64,000 nucleotides of DNA from CAYUZU01 sp964448675 (GTDB taxonomy: Bacteria; Planctomycetota; Phycisphaerae; UBA1845; Fen-1342). This document shows, one piece after another, positions 43,966-52,830 of this stretch. The position numbers were made by a program, and so were the translations under genes. Location: positions 1-64,000 of the forward strand of contig CAYUZU010000016.1 in assembly GCA_964448675.1 (NCBI GenBank). Direction: 5' to 3'. Each line of letters begins with the position of its first letter. The stretch's first letter is position 1. The notes under the pieces were generated by a model, which saw nothing but the letters and a program-made list of their open reading frames with translations, searched no databases and was not told the origin of the DNA.

Positions 43966-44568
43966 ATGGGCACCCGTGCACACCTCGGCCGACAACTCAT
44001 CGTGATCAGCGCTGCCAGCCTGGCGCTTCTGCTGGCAGGCTGCGAAGGCACCGACCAGCAACCGCAGGAATCCGAGCCAGCAACCGGGCAACAGCCCGCA
44101 GAAGCGCAGGCCGCGGCACCACCTTTCGGCACCGCTGCGGATGTCGAGCGGGCGGCGTCCTTGTGGCAGGAGATGGCCGACTACAAGCAGGACTGGGCGG
44201 CGTATCCCGGCCTCGACGGATGGCAGGAAGGCAAGAGCCCCCACGGCGCGGTGCTGCGCTATTACGTCAACGAGACGGCGGCGGCGGGCACCACGAGCTT
44301 CGAAGACGGCGCGATCCTCGTCAAGGAGAACTACAGCGAGGAGAGCGAAGACGCGCTCAAGTCCGTCACGGCCATGCAGAAGGTCGCCGGCTACGATCCC
44401 GACCACGCCAACTGGTTCTGGGTCAAGTTCGCGCCCGGCGGCGACGTAATGGCGAACGAGAAGGACATGAAGCTCGCGGGGCGCGTTGCCAAAGGCATGG
44501 ACAAGGGCTGCATCGCCTGTCATGCCGCCGCGGCCGGCGGCGACTACGTCTTCGCCAACGACGACTGA
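43966..44568 (+). CDS. Cytochrome P460-like c-type haem lipoprotein
   Basis: 200 residues. The lipoprotein signal has lipobox LLLAGC, followed by a Gln/Glu/Pro linker, so the protein should be membrane-anchored on the outside. The domain has the cytochrome P460 pattern: WQEMADYKQDWAAYPG near the start, VLRYYVNE, ENY, FWVKFAP and a single haem site CIACH close to the C-terminus. P460 haems are cross-linked to Lys and oxidise hydroxylamine or scavenge NO; some family members bind small ligands only. AGGAG precedes the ATG at 43966. It may handle N-oxides produced around nitrite reduction (inference). Confidence 0.87.
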   Translation: MGTRAHLGRQLIVISAASLALLLAGCEGTDQQPQESEPATGQQPAEAQAAAPPFGTAADVERAASLWQEMADYKQDWAAYPGLDGWQEGKSPHGAVLRYYVNETAAAGTTSFEDGAILVKENYSEESEDALKSVTAMQKVAGYDPDHANWFWVKFAPGGDVMANEKDMKLAGRVAKGMDKGCIACHAAAAGGDYVFANDD

Positions 44569-44613
44569 CGAACGTGTCCGGCGCTCCGCCGCCACCATGA
44601 CGCGATCAACCGA

Positions 44614-45669
44614 TCACGTTTCGCCGTGCACCTCGCGACCCTTCCAGCCGTCAAACCGGCGGGCTGTCTTGTAGAGTTCATGCGCGCCGTCTTCGGCCAG
44701 GGGCTTGACGCGCTCGCGCAGCGCCTTCATCTCCGTCGCGGTCATCGGCTGCAAGGTTCGCGCAAGCCGCAGGTTGTCCCGCAGCAGTTCAACCGAGCCC
44801 ATCCCGCTCACGATCGTCGCGACGGGCAGCGCCGCCGCGTAGCGCCACAACTCCTCGACGCTGCACTGGCCCGTCTCCAGCAGCTCACCGCCGCCACGCG
44901 TCTTCATCGCCAGCGGCGCGATCTTCCGGCGTTCGAGCACCGGCAGCACCCATTTCTCGAAGCTGCGGTAGTGCGGATCGAACGGGTTGAGCGGCAGCTG
45001 AACCGCGTCCCAGGGAAAGCCGTACGCCAGCATCTTGAGATGAATGCGCGGCGCCTTGTGGCCCGTGAAGCCGATGTAGCGGACTTTGCCCTGCTTTCTC
45101 GCCACCTCGGCGGCCTCGATCCCGCCACCGGGGGCGAAGATGCGATCGGGATCGTCGTCGTAGATCACCTCGTGGTATTGCCACAGGTCGATGTGATCCG
45201 TCTGCAGCCGCCGCAAGCTGTCCTCGAGGTGCTGCATGGCCATCTTCTTGTCGCGGCCATGGTGCTTGGTCATCAGGAAGGCCCGGTCCCGACGCCCCTT
45301 CAGCGCCCGCCCCATGCGCTTCTCGCTCTCGCCGTGGTGGTACTCCCACGCGTTGTCGAGGAAGTTGACACCGTTGTCGAGCGCTTCGTGAATGATGCGC
45401 ACGGACTCCCGTTCGCTCGGCTTACCAATGTGAAAACCGCCCACGCAAAGCAGACTCACCCGGTCGTCATGCCGCCCGAAACGCCGCCGGGGAACCCCGT
45501 CGTTCGTCCCGCCCACAACGTCACCAGCGGCGTGCACCACGCCCGGCACCACCAGGACGGATGCTGTGGTCGCAGTCCGCATCAGGAACTCCCTTCGGCT
45601 GGGGTGGCCACTCAGCGGGGACTCCGCCCGATCGGCGGCACCACCGGCCGTCGTGTGATCGTTGCTCAT
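44614..45669 (-). CDS. Tat-exported aldo/keto reductase
   Basis: 351 residues. The N-terminus has a Tat signal (SRREFLMR at 24-31, then a hydrophobic segment ending near VVHA), so it is exported folded, or at least contains a Tat-like leader. The aldo/keto reductase barrel shows FLDNAWEYHHG (Asp and Tyr), the Lys in LMTKHHGRD and the His in LWQYHEV, and a C-terminal NADPH-binding VSGMGSVE. GGAGT precedes the ATG. It follows the cupin by 21 bases, so the two are one operon. An exported NADP-dependent enzyme is odd; the leader may belong to a family using other cofactors. Confidence 0.86.
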   Translation of the reverse strand: MSNDHTTAGGAADRAESPLSGHPSRREFLMRTATTASVLVVPGVVHAAGDVVGGTNDGVPRRRFGRHDDRVSLLCVGGFHIGKPSERESVRIIHEALDNGVNFLDNAWEYHHGESEKRMGRALKGRRDRAFLMTKHHGRDKKMAMQHLEDSLRRLQTDHIDLWQYHEVIYDDDPDRIFAPGGGIEAAEVARKQGKVRYIGFTGHKAPRIHLKMLAYGFPWDAVQLPLNPFDPHYRSFEKWVLPVLERRKIAPLAMKTRGGGELLETGQCSVEELWRYAAALPVATIVSGMGSVELLRDNLRLARTLQPMTATEMKALRERVKPLAEDGAHELYKTARRFDGWKGREVHGET

Positions 45670-45690
45670 TCGTGTACTCCGGGACCGGCG

Positions 45691-46029
45691 TCACTCGTCG
45701 CGACCAGCGACCCGCGCGGGGGGCGACGTCGCCTCGATCGCGGTGAAGCGCTCGAGCACGTGGTACGTATGGTTCGCCTCGGGGGGCACGACCCAGGCAT
45801 CGCCCGGCTCGAGGCGCACCTTCTGGCCTTCGATCTCGAGTTCCGCGACCCCGTCCACCACGTAACCGACCGTCTCGTAGGGGCGGGTCTGCGGGGTCTT
45901 GTCGTCCGACGGCTCCATGTCGCGCCACAACCGCATGCTCATCTTCTTGCCGGCGACGAGGTAGATCTGCCCCATGTCTCCGGTGGGTGAATGAGAGGCA
46001 TTCACTTTCTTGACTGTCGTGTCGGTCAT
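45691..46029 (-). CDS. Small cupin-domain protein
   Basis: 112 residues from an ATG with AAGGAGA upstream. One cupin barrel: YETVGYVVDGVAELEIEG (motif 1 region), LEPGDAWVVPPEANHTYHV (motif 2; H in the last part). Motif 1 lacks the usual HxH pair, so metal binding is doubtful. First gene of the cupin-reductase operon behind the operator at 46109-46146. Confidence 0.85.
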   Translation of the reverse strand: MTDTTVKKVNASHSPTGDMGQIYLVAGKKMSMRLWRDMEPSDDKTPQTRPYETVGYVVDGVAELEIEGQKVRLEPGDAWVVPPEANHTYHVLERFTAIEATSPPARVAGRDE

Positions 46030-46108
46030 TCCGGTCTCCTTGCTCCGGCCACGTGTTCTCCAGGCACGTCCTTTCGCGTTCCCGTCCGGTGGAGTTTCCA
46101 ACGCCGGA

Positions 46109-46146
46109 ATGACACCCGTGTGACTCGGGCCTGAATCTGCCGTCAG
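46109..46146 (-). promoter_or_regulatory. 11-bp direct-repeat operator, cupin-reductase operon
   Basis: Minus-strand units CTGAC, TTCAG, GTCAC, GTCAT at exact 11-base steps (plus-strand starts 46142, 46131, 46120, 46109). About 80 bases before the cupin ATG, in the gap after the DUF5335 gene. Confidence 0.65.
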
Positions 46147-46153
46147 CCACGGC

Positions 46154-46573
46154 CTAGCCCGGTCCCAGTTCCGACCCGGCCAGACCGTTCGTCGTATCGG
46201 GGCGCGATGCCACGCGAAACGCGAGCCGCGTCGTCTGGCCGTCCTCGGCATCGATGCACAGGCCGACGTCCGCTTCGTCAGCGGTCTTCTGCACCCGCAC
46301 CGATTTCGGCCGCGCGACCAGCACGCGCGTCGTCCGCCTCTCTGTGCCACCCTGCAGTACGAAGCTGGTGCCGTGCGGGTTGGGCACCGCCATCAGCGAC
46401 GCCAGGGGCAGGCCGCGCGCCAGTTGGCGTTGCGCCTCGTCGTCGGCCGGCGCGCACTCGGCCGCGTCCTTCGTCGGAAATACGTCCAGCTCGACCAGCC
46501 AGCCGCGATGCCGCCGCGTGAACTCCTCGGCGAACCGGTGCCAATCCGTGCGTGGAATCTCCCGCTCGATCAT
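46154..46573 (-). CDS. DUF5335-like small protein
   Basis: 139 residues. The pattern IPRTDWHRFAEEFTRRHRGW..ELDV at the start, a central LQGGTERRTTRVLVARPKSV and LCIDAEDGQTTRLAF at the end resembles DUF5335 proteins, which accompany stress-type genes in many bacteria. I choose the ATG at 46573; a GTG five codons earlier is possible. It lies about 60 bases after the HEAT-like gene and is probably co-transcribed with it. Function unknown. Confidence 0.65.
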   Translation of the reverse strand: MIEREIPRTDWHRFAEEFTRRHRGWLVELDVFPTKDAAECAPADDEAQRQLARGLPLASLMAVPNPHGTSFVLQGGTERRTTRVLVARPKSVRVQKTADEADVGLCIDAEDGQTTRLAFRVASRPDTTNGLAGSELGPG

Positions 46574-46635
46574 GTCGTTCCCTGTCACAACCCGGGCGCT
46601 CCCGCCACGGGCCGCCTTTGCTGCTCACCTGCCCC

Positions 46636-47583
46636 TTACCGCAGTGCCGCGAACTTCTTCCGCCATGCCTGCGCAATCCGCTCGACCTTCGACCGCGTGT
46701 CCGCCAGTGCCTGCTGCTGGACCGCCCCCTCGGCGTTCTTCCAGAAGCGCTCCGGCTTCGGATCCTCGAAATCACAGATCCGCGCGATCGCGTCATACAC
46801 ATACCGGCGCACCGTGCCGTCCTCCTTGACCAACAGTGGCAACATGTGCTCGGCCCCCGCGGGCGTGCACTGCCGCAGCGCCCGGCGGGCCTGCTCGTCA
46901 TCGCGCGCCGCGCGCACCAGGGTCTCGACGCTGCTTCCGGTGGAGAGCGCAGCGAGCGTCTGATAGACGTCACGCCGCAGCCCGCGGCTGACCCGCGACC
47001 GCTTGAGCAACTCGGCCACGGTCTCGTCCGCCTTCGTGATCAGGAACTCGCGGATGAGCTGCAGCGCCCCGCGAACCTCGCGCAAATCGAGCTTGCGCTT
47101 GGTGAGCAGTTCCTCCAGCTCCTCGTCATACAGCTCCTCGCGATACGTGTTGAACAACTGGGCCATCTGCTTCAGGGCCCGGCTCTTGCGCGCGACGCTG
47201 TGGGGCTGGATTCTGCCCACGAGCTCGCCATCGGGCGTGGCCACCAGCAGAAACAGCCCATAGCCCACCGTGACCCCCAACTCCTTCAGCAATTGCCGGG
47301 TGGTCGAGGAGTGCGCGAGCTTCACCGGAATGAAGCGCTCCGCGACGAAGCCACGAACCACCGGATCCCGGAACACCTCTTCCTGCGCATCCTCGAGATC
47401 GCTCTCGTCAAAGTCATCGTCGCCGGGCAGGTAGAACAACAGCGGGCGCTGTGCCTGCCGCGCGGCAGCCACTGCCTGATTGACATTGACACGCCATTGA
47501 ATCGGCCGCTGCGCCAGCACCGCCGAAACACAACCGGCCACCAGAAACAGCGCCAAGCCCCTGGTTCGCATTTGCGTGATCAT
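46636..47583 (-). CDS. Exported thioredoxin-fold / HEAT-like protein
   Basis: 315 residues with a signal peptide (about 1-25, ending VSAVLAQ). The next ~130 residues resemble the thioredoxin-like DUF255 type: AARQAQRPLLFYLPG, FVAERFIPVKL, GLFLLVATPDGELVGRI, but there is no CxxC, so it is not a disulfide enzyme. The C-terminal part is made of HEAT-like helical repeats (RRDVYQTLAALS, RRYVYDAIARI). AAGGAG precedes the ATG at 47583. Two operator-like units (47644, 47655) lie upstream, but the other two are missing. Function unknown. Confidence 0.7.
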   Translation of the reverse strand: MITQMRTRGLALFLVAGCVSAVLAQRPIQWRVNVNQAVAAARQAQRPLLFYLPGDDDFDESDLEDAQEEVFRDPVVRGFVAERFIPVKLAHSSTTRQLLKELGVTVGYGLFLLVATPDGELVGRIQPHSVARKSRALKQMAQLFNTYREELYDEELEELLTKRKLDLREVRGALQLIREFLITKADETVAELLKRSRVSRGLRRDVYQTLAALSTGSSVETLVRAARDDEQARRALRQCTPAGAEHMLPLLVKEDGTVRRYVYDAIARICDFEDPKPERFWKNAEGAVQQQALADTRSKVERIAQAWRKKFAALR

Positions 47584-47702
47584 CTCATCTTCTCCTTGCG
47601 GGCGGGGCCCGTCTGATCTTGCCGCGAAGCGTACGCCGGACGCCTGAATCACGGGTGAGCGCAACATTTCACCGCTGCAATGCCCCACGGCCGCCGCCGC
47701 GG

Positions 47703-47740
47703 ATTAAGATCAATTCAGGCGCTCGTCAGGCCGCTTTCAG
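47703..47740 (+). promoter_or_regulatory. 11-bp direct-repeat operator, SufCB-like pair
   Basis: Units ATTAA (47703), TTCAG (47714), GTCAG (47725) and TTCAG (47736) at exact 11-base pitch. TACTGC at 47753 could be a -10. Only 33 bases separate the last unit from the ATG at 47773, so the leader is short. Confidence 0.7.
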
Positions 47741-47772
47741 GACGTGCGCCGCTACTGCGGCAGGATCGACCC

Positions 47773-48534
47773 ATGGAAGGCCAACCGCGCAACAAGCACC
47801 TCGAAGTCGTCAAGCTCTCGCTGAAGCTGGGCAACCAGATGATCCTGCGCGACGTGAACATCGATTTCTGGCCCGGCCACGTGCACGCACTGATCGGCCC
47901 CAACGGCGCGGGCAAGTCCACCCTGGCCAACACGATCATGGGCCTCACGGGCTACCGTGATTTTGAGGGGGATCTCCTGCTCGATGGCACGTCGCTCAAG
48001 CCGCTGCCGCTGGAAGAGCGCGCCCGCCGCGGCATCACGCTCGCCTGGCAGGAGCCTGCCCGCTACGAAGGCCTGCCGGTGGAGGATTTCGTCCTGGCCG
48101 GCGCGCGGGAGAAGTCCGCCCAGACCCTCGGCCGGGCGCTGGAGCGCGTCGGGCTCGACCCGCAGCGGTACGCCAGCCGCAAGGTGGACCGCACCCTGAG
48201 CGGCGGCGAGCGCAAACGTCTCGAGCTGGCGTCGATCCTCGCCATGCAGCCGCAGATCGTGCTGATGGACGAGCCGGACTCCGGCATCGATGTCGACGCG
48301 CTCAGCAAGATCCTCGACGCCGTCCACGACCTGAAACAGGCCGGCGCCACCGTCATCCTCATCACGCACAGCCTGACGGTGCTGCGGGCGGCCGAACACG
48401 CGTTCCTGTTCTGTTGTGGGCGGCTGGTGGATAAGGGACGCGTGGAACGCATCGCGAACTACTTCGAGCGGAGCTGCATTCCGTGCGACCATCGCGACGC
48501 CCGCGAGGTCGCGCCGACCGGGGAAGGTGGATGA
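47773..48534 (+). CDS. SufC-type ABC ATPase of a minimal Suf system
   Basis: 253 residues. Walker A GPNGAGKST (43-51), Q-loop LAWQEPARYEGLP, signature LSGGERKRLE, Walker B IVLMDEPDSGID, and switch His in LITHS. The EPARY.GLPV segment is typical of SufC, not of importers. It energises Fe-S cluster assembly on a SufB/D-type scaffold. AGGA precedes the ATG. The C-terminal part has a few Cys (FCC, CIPC) not standard in SufC. The next gene starts within its stop codon (ATGA). Confidence 0.9.
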   Translation: MEGQPRNKHLEVVKLSLKLGNQMILRDVNIDFWPGHVHALIGPNGAGKSTLANTIMGLTGYRDFEGDLLLDGTSLKPLPLEERARRGITLAWQEPARYEGLPVEDFVLAGAREKSAQTLGRALERVGLDPQRYASRKVDRTLSGGERKRLELASILAMQPQIVLMDEPDSGIDVDALSKILDAVHDLKQAGATVILITHSLTVLRAAEHAFLFCCGRLVDKGRVERIANYFERSCIPCDHRDAREVAPTGEGG

Positions 48535-49463
48535 GCGTGTCCGACGAGTCGACGATTGCCGCCTTGTACAAATCGATCGGCGCCGGTGCGCACGACCCAG
48601 CCGCCGCCCGCATCGTGGTGCATGGCAACGAGGTCGTCGGCAAGGAGCTTGTGCCGGGGCTCGACGTCGACACCGAAGAGACGGCCGACGGCATCAACGC
48701 GGTGATCACCGTCAGGGGCGGGGTGCAGATCGAACGCCCCGTGCACATGTGTTTCGGCGTGTTGCCCGAGACGGGGCGTCAGCACATCGGCCTGCAGATC
48801 CGCATGGAGCCGGCCGCACGGGCTTCGCTGCTCGCGCACTGCGCCTTTCCGAACGCCCGCGACGTCACCCACGAGATGGACGCCGACATCGTGGTCGCTG
48901 ACGGCGCCGCCTACAGCTACATCGAGCGCCACGTGCACGGGCCTGAAGGCGGCGTCGTGGTCGTCCCCAAGGCGCGCGTGCAGATCGGCGCCGACGCCCG
49001 CTTCAACACCGAATTCCAGCTGATCCACGGCAACGTCGGCCGCATCGACGTCGATTACCACGCCACCGTCGGCGACCGCAGCACGCTCGAGATGGCCACG
49101 CGCATCAGCGGCCGCGGCGACGACGTGATCAAGCTGCACGAGGCCGCCGATCTCGTCGGTGAGGCCGCCCGCGGCGTGCTGAACAGCTACATCGCCGTCC
49201 GCGAGCGGGCCCGGGCCGAGATCCGCAACACACTGGTCGCCAGCGGCCCATACGCCCGCGGCCACGTCGACTGCAAGGAAATCGTCCAGGATGACGCGAC
49301 CGCCGCCGCCATCCCGATCGTCGAGGCGCGCCATGCCAAGGCGCACGTCACGCACGAGGCCGCCATCGGCAGCGTCGACACCAAGCAGCTCGAGACGCTA
49401 ATGGCCCGCGGGCTCGACGAGGACGCGGCCGTCGATCTCATCATCCGCGGCCTGCTGAGCTGA
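48531..49463 (+). CDS. Short SufB/D-like scaffold protein
   Basis: 310 residues, much shorter than SufB or SufD (about 420-480). The beta-helix core is visible (SYIERHVHGPEGGVVVVPKA, NTEFQLIHGNVGRIDVDY, RGVLNSYIAVRERARAEIRN), and the C-terminus has the SufB/D ending AIGSVDTKQLETLMARGLDE..A. The long N-terminal domain is missing. A SufC plus one short SufB-like protein is the layout of the minimal Suf-like (SMS) system, in which the B protein forms homodimers. No other Suf genes adjoin; sufS and sufE are at 39-41 kb. Confidence 0.85.
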   Translation: MSVSDESTIAALYKSIGAGAHDPAAARIVVHGNEVVGKELVPGLDVDTEETADGINAVITVRGGVQIERPVHMCFGVLPETGRQHIGLQIRMEPAARASLLAHCAFPNARDVTHEMDADIVVADGAAYSYIERHVHGPEGGVVVVPKARVQIGADARFNTEFQLIHGNVGRIDVDYHATVGDRSTLEMATRISGRGDDVIKLHEAADLVGEAARGVLNSYIAVRERARAEIRNTLVASGPYARGHVDCKEIVQDDATAAAIPIVEARHAKAHVTHEAAIGSVDTKQLETLMARGLDEDAAVDLIIRGLLS

Positions 49464-49523
49464 GCGCCGGCGGCGCCAGCTCCTCTGCCGACGTGCTGCC
49501 GGCTTTCACACCCGACAGGCCGG

Positions 49524-49561
49524 CTGAAGTTCTTTTCAGACGAGTGTAAGCCCCCCGTCAG
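49524..49561 (+). promoter_or_regulatory. 11-bp direct-repeat operator, PRC-barrel gene
   Basis: Units CTGAA (49524), TTCAG (49535), GTAAG (49546) and GTCAG (49557) with exact 11-base pitch, about 70 bases before the ATG at 49633. Two units deviate from the consensus. Read-through could also drive the N-ATPase operon that follows. Confidence 0.6.
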
Positions 49562-49632
49562 CACCCGGCGCCATGCTGCCGTCCGTACAGGCTCAACCCG
49601 AGACGTACGGACCGAGACAAGGAGACAAGAGC

Positions 49633-50847
49633 ATGCTGCCGAGAAACCACCATACGATGCGCGGGGTTGCCCTGGCTGCAGCCGCGGCGTTCGCCGGCTC
49701 GCTGGCATTTGCCCAGGCGGAGCAGGAGCAGACCCAGCGCAAGATGAAACAGCGCCGCGCCGCGGCCACCACCGCGGCCGAACAGAACCAGCTCGACATC
49801 GACAAGGCCGCCAAACACATGAACAAGGCGGACATCGGCCTGGCGGACATCATCACCACGGCCGAGAAGAAGGTCAGCGGCACGGCCCTCGCCGCCCGCG
49901 TGGCGACGCCACTGAAGAAGATGCACTTCGAGGTGCTGTGCGTCACCGAGGACGGCAAGCTCAAGCGCGTCACCGTGGACGGCAGAAAGAACAAGGCGGT
50001 CAAGACCGTCGCCGTCACCGAGACCGCGCGGACGGCGCGCGACACCGACTGGGTCGTGGGCGTGATCCAGTACACCGTCTTTCGCCCGGTGCAACACAGC
50101 ACCCTGGTGGATACCAGCGTCATCAACGAGGCCGGCCAGGAGCTGGGTGAACTCGAGCAGTTCGCAATCGATCCCCACAGCGGCCGCGTCGTCTATGGTG
50201 CCGTGGCGTTCGACAAGGCCTGGGCCATGGACGAGAAGTACTTCGCCGTGCCCGTGCCCGCGCTCCACCTCTATGGCGCGGATTACCTGGGGCTTGACGT
50301 AACCCGCAACGAAATGGCCAACGCCGAGGGCTTCAACGAGGAACAGTGGCCCAATCGCCCGAACTGGCGCTGGGCGGCGGATCTCCACGCACACACGAGC
50401 CCCGCGTTCGAACTCGTGGCGGATGAGCGCGAGAATCGGCTCAAGCGCCGCGGCAGCCGTGGGGCGGCCGACCTGGTCCGCAAGTCCGAGGCGATCATCG
50501 GCATGACCGTCACGAACGAAGCCGGCACCGAGCTCGGCACCATCGAAGACCTGTACATCGACCCCGACCGCGCCCATGTCGCCTACGTGGTCGTGGCCCA
50601 TGGCGGCACGCTGGGCTTTGACGAGATGCTGACGGCCGTCCCGTGGGCGGCCTTCGACTGGTACGCTGGCAACGGGCCGGTGCTGGACATCACCGAAGCG
50701 CGACTCGAGCAGGCCCCGCGCTGTACCGAGGCCAATGTCCTCACGCGCACCGACCCCGACTGGGTCGCCAACGTCTACGACTTCTTCAACCTGAAGCCGT
50801 ACTGGGTCACCGAGCGCTCGACGGACAAGGAACCACGCGAGATGTAG
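49633..50847 (+). CDS. Exported protein with two PRC-barrel domains
   Basis: 404 residues. Signal peptide MLPRNHHTMRGVALAAAAAFAGSLA. A Lys/Gln/Ala-rich helix (about 30-75) is followed by two PRC-barrel modules: about 155-250 (STLVDTSVINEAGQELGELEQFAIDPHSGRVVY) and about 295-380 (SEAIIGMTVTNEAGTELGTIEDLYIDPD). PRC barrels bind membranes or proteins in envelope and photosynthesis-type contexts. AAGGAG lies 10 bases upstream. It precedes atpD by 150 bases on the same strand. Function unknown; the operator and BON-rich context suggest an envelope role. Confidence 0.82.
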   Translation: MLPRNHHTMRGVALAAAAAFAGSLAFAQAEQEQTQRKMKQRRAAATTAAEQNQLDIDKAAKHMNKADIGLADIITTAEKKVSGTALAARVATPLKKMHFEVLCVTEDGKLKRVTVDGRKNKAVKTVAVTETARTARDTDWVVGVIQYTVFRPVQHSTLVDTSVINEAGQELGELEQFAIDPHSGRVVYGAVAFDKAWAMDEKYFAVPVPALHLYGADYLGLDVTRNEMANAEGFNEEQWPNRPNWRWAADLHAHTSPAFELVADERENRLKRRGSRGAADLVRKSEAIIGMTVTNEAGTELGTIEDLYIDPDRAHVAYVVVAHGGTLGFDEMLTAVPWAAFDWYAGNGPVLDITEARLEQAPRCTEANVLTRTDPDWVANVYDFFNLKPYWVTERSTDKEPREM

Positions 50848-50995
50848 CGGCGTCCGCGACGCAGGCGTATCAGACACCATGAGCGGGTCGCGTGCCGCAG
50901 GTCCGCACTGCGGCCCGGCCCGCCATTCACGTTGGTCGCGGGCGCGGCCGAGCGTCAACGACCCGAGTCGAATCACCACGAACCCCGGGACGTCC

Positions 50996-52438
50996 ATGAG
51001 CGAACGCGGCAACGGGCACGGCAGGGTCGAGTCGATCAAGGGCAGCGTCATCGACGTGTACTTCGCCAACGCGCTGCCGGCCGTGGACTCCGCCCTGCGC
51101 ACCGGCCCCGACGACAGCATCGTCATCGAGGTCGTGTCGCACCTCGATCGGCACCGCATTCGCGGCGTCGCCATCACCCCCAGCCAGGGCCTGGCCCGCG
51201 GGGACGCCGTCACCGACACCGGCCGGCCGCTGGAGATCCCCACCGGGCAGGCCACGCTGGGGCGCGTCTTCAACGTCATGGGCGACGTCATCGACAAGCA
51301 GGACCCACCGAGCGGCGCCCGGCGGCGGTCGATCCACCAGCCGCCTGCCCCGCTCTCCGAGCGCACGACGCATTCCGAAATCTTCGCCACCGGCATCAAG
51401 GCCATCGACGTGCTCGCCCCGCTCGAACGCGGCGGCAAGGCCGGCCTCTTCGGCGGCGCGGGGGTCGGCAAGACCGTGCTCATCATGGAGCTCATCCACA
51501 ATACCAGCGGGCGGCACGGCGGCGTCAGCGTTTTCGCCGGCGTCGGCGAGCGCAGCCGCGAGGGCGAAGAGCTCTACCGTGAGCTCGAAGAAGTCGACGT
51601 GCTCGATCGCGCGGTGCTGGTCTTCGGCCAGATGAACGAGCAGCCCGGGGCCCGCTTTCGCGTCGGCCATGCCGCCCTCACCGTCGCCGAGCACTTTCGC
51701 GACACCGAGCGGCGCGACGTGCTGCTGCTGATCGACAACATCTTCCGCTTCGTCCAGGCCGGCATGGAAGTGTCCGGTCTGATGGGACGCCTGCCGTCGC
51801 GCCTCGGCTATCAGCCAACGCTCGCGACCGAGCTGGCCGAGCTCGAAGAGCGCATCTGCAGCACGCGCAGCGCGTCGATCACCTCGGTCCAGGCCGTCTA
51901 CGTCCCCGCCGACGACTTCACCGATCCGGCCGCCGTGCACACGTTCGGGCACCTGTCGGCGTCCATCGTGCTGTCACGCGATCGCGCCAGCCAGGGGCTC
52001 TACCCGGCGATCGACCTGCTGAAATCCGGCTCCAATATGCTCACGCCGGGCGTGGTAGGCGAACGGCATTATCGCGTCGCGCAGGAGATCCGCAGCACGC
52101 TGGCCCAATACGAGGAAGTCAAGGACATCATCGCCATGCTCGGCCTCGAAGAGCTCTCGCAAGAGGATCAGCAGGCAGTCCACCGCGCCCGGCGGCTCGA
52201 GCGCTTCTTCACGCAGCCCTTCTTCGTTACCGAGCAGTTCACCGGCCAGGATGGTCGCATGGTCGAGCTGGCGGACGCCATTGACGGTTGCGAGCGCATC
52301 CTCAACGACGAGTTCGCCGATGAATCGGAGCAGGCACTCTACATGATCGGCGCGATCGACGAGGCCAAGCGCAAGCAGCAGCCCCGCGACACCGGCCGGA
52401 AGGACGGCAGCGACGAAGACCAGGGGGAGCGCGCATGA
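50996..52438 (+). CDS. atpD: N-ATPase beta subunit AtpD
   Basis: 480 residues. Walker A GGAGVGKT, catalytic GERSREGEELY, Walker B LLLIDNIFRFVQAG and the DELSD-like region replaced by the N-type PFFVTEQFTG end. It is the catalytic subunit of a second-type F1Fo ATPase. A 40-codon extension exists upstream (ATG at 50879), but the ATG at 50996 matches the family start. First gene of a nine-gene operon with overlapping or nearly abutting genes, in the order diagnostic for N-ATPases. Confidence 0.93.
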   Translation: MSERGNGHGRVESIKGSVIDVYFANALPAVDSALRTGPDDSIVIEVVSHLDRHRIRGVAITPSQGLARGDAVTDTGRPLEIPTGQATLGRVFNVMGDVIDKQDPPSGARRRSIHQPPAPLSERTTHSEIFATGIKAIDVLAPLERGGKAGLFGGAGVGKTVLIMELIHNTSGRHGGVSVFAGVGERSREGEELYRELEEVDVLDRAVLVFGQMNEQPGARFRVGHAALTVAEHFRDTERRDVLLLIDNIFRFVQAGMEVSGLMGRLPSRLGYQPTLATELAELEERICSTRSASITSVQAVYVPADDFTDPAAVHTFGHLSASIVLSRDRASQGLYPAIDLLKSGSNMLTPGVVGERHYRVAQEIRSTLAQYEEVKDIIAMLGLEELSQEDQQAVHRARRLERFFTQPFFVTEQFTGQDGRMVELADAIDGCERILNDEFADESEQALYMIGAIDEAKRKQQPRDTGRKDGSDEDQGERA

Positions 52439-52830
52439 GATTGAAGATCCTGCTGCCGACGGAGGTGCTGCTGGACCGCGACGTGACGCAGGTCAGTGCC
52501 GAAGCCGCCAACGGCCAGTTCGCGTTGCTGCCGCGGCACGTGGATTTCGTCGCCCCGCTGGTGCCCAGCGTGCTGGCCTTCGCCCCGGAAAGCGGCACGA
52601 CCGTGTACGTCGGCATCGACGAGGGCGTATTGGTCAAGGTCGGTGACGAGGTGCTCGTGTCCGTGCGCCAGGCAACACACAGCGGCACCCTGGATGAGGT
52701 CGCGCAACGCGTGGATGAAGAGTTCCGCGTGATGGACGAACACGAACGCAAGGCACGGTCCGCCGCCGCCAGACTCGAAGCGGGGCTGGTGCGACGGTTC
52801 CTGGACGTACGCGGACAGGTGCCGGCATGA
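52435..52830 (+). CDS. atpC: N-ATPase epsilon subunit AtpC
   Basis: 131 residues. N-terminal beta-sandwich (LKILLPTEVLLDRDVTQVSAE, GQFALLPRHVDFVAPL) and a short helical C-terminus. The start overlaps the atpD stop (ATGA) and its own stop overlaps atpQ (ATGA). The early position, directly after atpD, is characteristic of the N-ATPase operon rather than the housekeeping atp operon. Confidence 0.9.
   Translation: MRLKILLPTEVLLDRDVTQVSAEAANGQFALLPRHVDFVAPLVPSVLAFAPESGTTVYVGIDEGVLVKVGDEVLVSVRQATHSGTLDEVAQRVDEEFRVMDEHERKARSAAARLEAGLVRRFLDVRGQVPA

Noticed and set aside
47644..47659. 11-bp operator in front of the HEAT-like gene
   Set aside because: Two minus-strand units (CTCAC, TTCAG) are in phase, but the units on either side do not match. 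Not counted among the twelve.
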